This document shows positions 60,323 through 64,000 of a DNA stretch of 64,000 nucleotides, piece after piece. The notes under the pieces were generated by a model. The model searched no databases, was not told where the DNA came from, and saw only the letters and a program-made list of their open reading frames with translations. The number at the start of each line of letters is the position of its first letter. The stretch's first letter is position 1. Both the position numbers and the translations under genes were made by a program. The stretch comes from Cephalotus follicularis (lineage: Eukaryota; Streptophyta; Magnoliopsida; Oxalidales; Cephalotaceae), in the NCBI GenBank assembly GCA_001972305.1, contig BDDD01005030.1, forward strand, positions 1-64,000. Reading direction: 5' to 3'.

Positions 60323-61457
60323 CGCAGTCTGCTGCGTATGTTCCTCCTCCGGCAGGTGTGGATAGTCAGACGAACATGATGCAGATGTTCTTGGCAATGG
60401 CTCAAGCTTTGGGTGCTTCTAGGCCTGAGGCTCTACCTATAGAGCGTATGCAGCGCTTAGGCTCTACGACCTTTGAAGGAACGGTCGACCCAGCAGATGC
60501 TGAGGCATGGTTGAGTCGAGTGGAAAAGATCTTTGAATAGATCGGGATCATGGATGATTCACCCATCCGGCTTGCTTCTTTCTTGTTGCAGAGGATTGCT
60601 CGTCGTTGGTGGGATGCTCTCAAGGTGAGACATGCCGAGGTGGCAGCGATCTCTTGGGACATCTTTCTACAGGAGTTCCGGCAGTATTTCTATCCTCCTA
60701 CGTATGTTCAGGACAAGAGGAGGGAGTTCCTCCATCTACGTCAAGGCAACTTATCTGTGGCGAAGTATGAGTATCGTTTCATGGAGTTATCTCATTTTGC
60801 TCCAGCGCTTGTTGCAGACCAGGAAGAAAGGTGTCAGAAGTTTATGGAAGGTTTGAGACCCAAGGTGAGGCATGCAGCTGCTCTCATCACGTGGACCATT
60901 TTTGGTGACTTGGTGGTGGCCGCCAAGTGTGTTGAGCAGAGTCTTGCGGACCATAGGGCTAGGCAAGACCGCGGACACAAGCGTGTTGCTCCTCAGGCTG
61001 AGCAAGGTGAGAGTGCTCCTAAGAGTCAAGGGAGGCGGAGGAACAAATCCTCTGGGAAGTCTGGCAACCGAGGATACTGCTCGCAGACCAGGACGGATGG
61101 CCAGGGAATGTCTTCCCCGCAGCCTATGTTCTCTCCAATAGCCAGTGGTGTGTAGCAGAGCGCAGTAGCTTCTTCTCAGCCACCGAGATGTCAACAATAT
61201 GGACAGTTTCATTTTGGGAATTGCAAGTCTGATTCCCGGGTATGCGTTCTGTGTGGTCAGCCCGGAAATTTCGTGAGGAATTGTCCCCTGGCTCAGCAGT
61301 TGTCAGGAGCGTCTGGACCAGTTGCTCCTTCTAGGCAACCAACAGGCAGAGGATCGAGACAACCAGGACATCAGTCAGTAGGGCCGAGGATAGGATCAAC
61401 AGCTTCACAAGCAGGTACCTCTAGAGCTGGTAGCAGCAGGCCGACGGGTAGACCTGC
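60323..61457. repeat. Tandem duplication in gag, unit 2 (1135 bp)
   Basis: A direct repeat of 59188-60322. Both units carry the same TAG after SGV, so that stop existed before the duplication. Confidence 0.92.
60356..61457 (+). pseudogene. Gag, second copy
   Basis: Same domain as the first copy but lacking the RG-rich start. It has an extra TAG at 60538-60540, where unit 1 has a sense codon, and the shared TAG at about 61153-61155. Its zinc knuckle reads CVLCGQPGNFVRNC, so the histidine ligand is replaced by asparagine. The first knuckle cysteine pair is also changed (CQQYG). This copy is in frame with the protease that follows. Confidence 0.85.
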
Positions 61458-62425
61458 CGCAACCGCTAGAGTTTATGCTATGAATAGGGATGATGCCCTT
61501 GCAGCTCCAGACGTGGCTATAGGTATGGTTGTTATCCTTGGCAGATATGCCATAGCTCTTTTGAATACCTGAGCCGCTTTGTATTTTGTTGCTCATGCAT
61601 TTTGCATTCATATTGATAAGGAGTTAAGTCCTTTGGAAGAGGAGATAGTGGTTTCAGTTCCAACAGGGCAGACCTATCGAGTAGGTCGGGTGCTTAAGGC
61701 CTGCGACATTTTAGTTGGTGAGCAAAACTTCCCAATAGACCTTATTCCTTTCCCCATTGAAGATTTTGATGCCATCATGGGTATGGATTGGCTTACAGCT
61801 CACAAGGCAGTGGTGGATTGTTCTCGGAGAGTAGTTTCTTTCCAGATGTCTGAGGGATCTGTTATGGAGTTGGCATGTGAACAACGCTCATTTCCGAGCA
61901 AGGTGATCTCTGCCATGGGTGCAAGGAAGATCTTGCACAAAGGTGGACAAGGTTTCTCAGCTCACGTGGTTGACATGAGGGTGTCCGAGCAAGAGGTGGA
62001 AAGTATTCCAGTGGTTCGTGACTTTTTGGACGTTTTTCCAGAAGAGTTACCAGGGTTGCCGCCTGTTAGAGCAACGGATTTTGTTATTGAGTTGGTTCTT
62101 GGTGCTTCGCTAGTGTCCCTTGCTTCTTATCGGATGGCACCGGTGGAGCTCAAGGAGTTGAAGGTACAGTTAGAGGAACTGTTAGAGAAAGGGTTTATCA
62201 GACCCAGTAGTTCTCCTTGGGGGTGCTCCAGTGTTGTTTGTGAAGAAGAAGGACGGTGCTTTATGAATGTGCATCGACTACAGGCAGCTCAACAAGGTCA
62301 CGGTGAGAAACAAGTATCCGTTGCCTCAGATTGACGACTTGTTTGACCAGTTGAAGGACACCAGTGTGTTTTCAAAGACTGATCTTCGCTCGAGTTATCA
62401 CCACCTGAGGATAAGGGAATAGGAT
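61458..62425 (+). pseudogene. Protease and truncated reverse transcriptase
   Basis: After RVYAMNRDDALAAPDVAIG, the active-site region reads LLNT-stop, so the catalytic Asp is lost and a TGA follows. The flap end DFDAIMGMDWLTAHK is present. The RT entry follows (SYRMAPVELKELKVQLEELL, GFIRPSSSPWG), then a frameshift near 62222 and [13 protein letters not shown]. There the sequence is cut by the LTR at 62426, before the catalytic YxDD. Confidence 0.85.
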
Positions 62426-64000
62426 TGTCACGCCCCGAACCGCGAAGGCGAACCCCCACGATCCGACGCGTGAGATACCTTCCATTCAATCAATCCATTC
62501 AAATCATTTATCAATCATATTCCAAAAGTGCTATATCAAATTTATAAAACTTTAAATCAAAGTCATATAAGAGGAAGAATCATCATAACATCAGCGGAAT
62601 AATCAAATCAAATAAAAACTAACTCTTAAAATCTCCAAAAATTTCGGCATGAAGTATTCGTTTATCAGACTAAACCCCCTGTAAAGAAAAACACATTTTA
62701 TATCTTGGGCTCAGCCCTCAACAACCACACTCCCGAAGGAGGAATCAGAAGTTTATAACAATGTATGGACCTTTCAATGTCCTTTACATCAGCACCAATA
62801 TAATCAAGCACTGACACAAGCCGGAAGGTCAAATACAGAAATAAAACATATCTCTATTTCATCTTTAGAATTGTATCTTATACAATAACTATAAATACAT
62901 CCATATTCCAATATCTGTACTTTTACAATATCACATTTACACAAAGTAAGTAGGAGGAGATGTAAATCCTTACCCTACGATTTAACCTGGCTGGTCATTG
63001 CTGCGCGTCACCTGGACCTGAACCTAACCAATTACATTACAATACAATGCAATGGGTCAGCAACTCGAAGGTTGTGTAGGATATACATATGCAGAAACAT
63101 ATAGTAGTGCAGCAGATAAGTATGCCACATGAGGTGTATGTACAATATGAGAGATATGTATGCATGACAATCAATATACAATCAATATAAACCATGCTAT
63201 GAAAACAAGCATTTAGAAACATGCCATTTATACATAGTAGTCACCATTCAATAACCATATCCATATGATCCCAACACAATTCCATTATCATTCGGCGTCC
63301 ATATCAATCCAAAGTCCTTCCAAAGCATATATGTTCTTCTCGGCCTTCCTTGTCGAGGTAACAGGCTAGACGCTCTTGGCGTCTAGACAGAGGTCCTCAC
63401 TCTACTGGCAGAATAGAGTAGAATTCGTAAGTAGAAAAGAGAAGAGAAGATGAACATTCTCTAACACAAGTCTCTCTAGCTATAGCCACCATCAATATCC
63501 ATATATCATAAAAATCAGGCCATTACGATACATAACGACACAATTCGTAACCATATCGTATCCGTCCCATGACGTAACCGCTGTCATCCATAACCATAAC
63601 CACATACGGTGCATATCCATCCAATCCGTAAAAGTACCATCTCATTTCAATCAGCTAGTTCATTTCGAACTGTATAGGGGCTGTCTTCAGCCTCCCCTGT
63701 CAATACCAGTTCTCTTTTAAAGATATGGATCTTATAGTCCCAGTTCCAATAGAGGTCCAAACGTGTGTCCACCCCCATAGGGGCAATATTAATTCCTTCA
63801 CTTTCCATTAGGGGTCGTGTGTCCACCGCTAATGGCAAATAACAATTCATTCAATTCCTTTAGGAGTCCAGTCGTGTGTCCACTTATTTGTTTCATTTAT
63901 GTATTTGTATGTTTACGTTGGATTTATGTTTGGGGCTGACTGATACCAGCCTTATTTTGTTTGGGCTTGTGGGTATGGATTTTGTTATTGGATAAATTAG
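62426..64000 (-). mobile_element. LTR of a third Tekay-type element, runs off the window
   Basis: It starts TGTCACGCCCCGAACC, the same terminal style as the element at 767-11054. It shares an 'AATGGGTCAGCAAC...GGTTGTGTAGG' stretch with that LTR (63051-63080 against 8914-8941), so the two are related subfamilies. AGGAT at 62421-62425 would be one copy of its target duplication. It is in minus orientation, so this is its 3' LTR. The right end is not in the window. The last 100 bases (from about 63890) are T/G-rich and I cannot say whether they still belong to it. Confidence 0.7.

Larger units (their letters stand above)
56146..62425 (+). mobile_element. Tekay-type Ty3/gypsy element, interrupted
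   Basis: A plus-strand element with a 5' LTR, primer site, gag, protease and the first part of RT. It is cut at 62425 by another LTR. The rest of pol and the 3' LTR would lie beyond the window. The gag region carries a 1135-bp tandem duplication. Confidence 0.8.

Noticed and set aside
63647..63850. 67-residue minus-strand frame in the last LTR
   Set aside because: It lies in LTR sequence with repeated 'GTGTCCAC' words. No domain and no partner exon.

Overview
The window is nuclear DNA of a flowering plant, most likely a eudicot. The support is spliced genes with GT-AG introns, a plant-specific TGA-class bZIP gene, a plant F-box/leucine-rich gene, and nested chromovirus, Tat, hAT and RTE transposable elements with plant tRNA primer sites. 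Nothing bacterial is present. I cannot name the species.

Layout. 1-766 and 11055-about 12350 are remnants of a Ty1/copia LTR and an endogenous pararetrovirus. They are split by a full-length Ty3/gypsy chromovirus of the Tekay/Del type (767-11054, minus strand). It has a 5-bp target duplication GATAA, 2.5-2.9 kb LTRs, an initiator-methionine tRNA primer site, a polypurine tract and a gag-pol broken by stops. 12841-13108 is a small inverted-repeat element. About 14160-16560 is a lone LTR end that abuts a Tat-type Ty3/gypsy element (16561-24897, minus strand). That element has lost most of gag, the protease front and the RNase H, yet carries an apparently intact three-exon gene on the opposite strand (17593-20047, about 756 residues).

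25337-36034 is a perfect head-to-tail tandem duplication with a 5349-bp unit. Each unit holds an intact intronless F-box/LRR gene (419 aa, At1g67190 type), a 34-codon upstream ORF, a long CT microsatellite, an inverted-repeat element and an RTE LINE tail. 36035-40114 is gene-free as far as I can see. 40115-42070 is a Ty3/gypsy integrase fragment enclosed by about 300-bp inverted repeats.

44299-51095 is the best host gene, a 12-exon TGA9/TGA10-clade bZIP transcription factor (496 aa). Every exon joins in frame. A TATA box and an in-phase ATG exon inside its fourth intron predict a second, N-terminally different isoform of 353 aa.

51096-64000 returns to repeats: a hAT transposase remnant, an LTR fragment rich in GTCGAC motifs, another Tekay-type element with a 1135-bp tandem duplication in gag, and a further LTR that cuts its reverse transcriptase and runs off the window.

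The host genes form an island between two belts of nested retroelements. The observations I rate highest are the internal promoter/alternative first exon of the TGA gene, the preserved antisense gene in a dead Tat element, the integrase between inverted repeats, and the near-identical F-box duplication, which could also be an assembly artefact.
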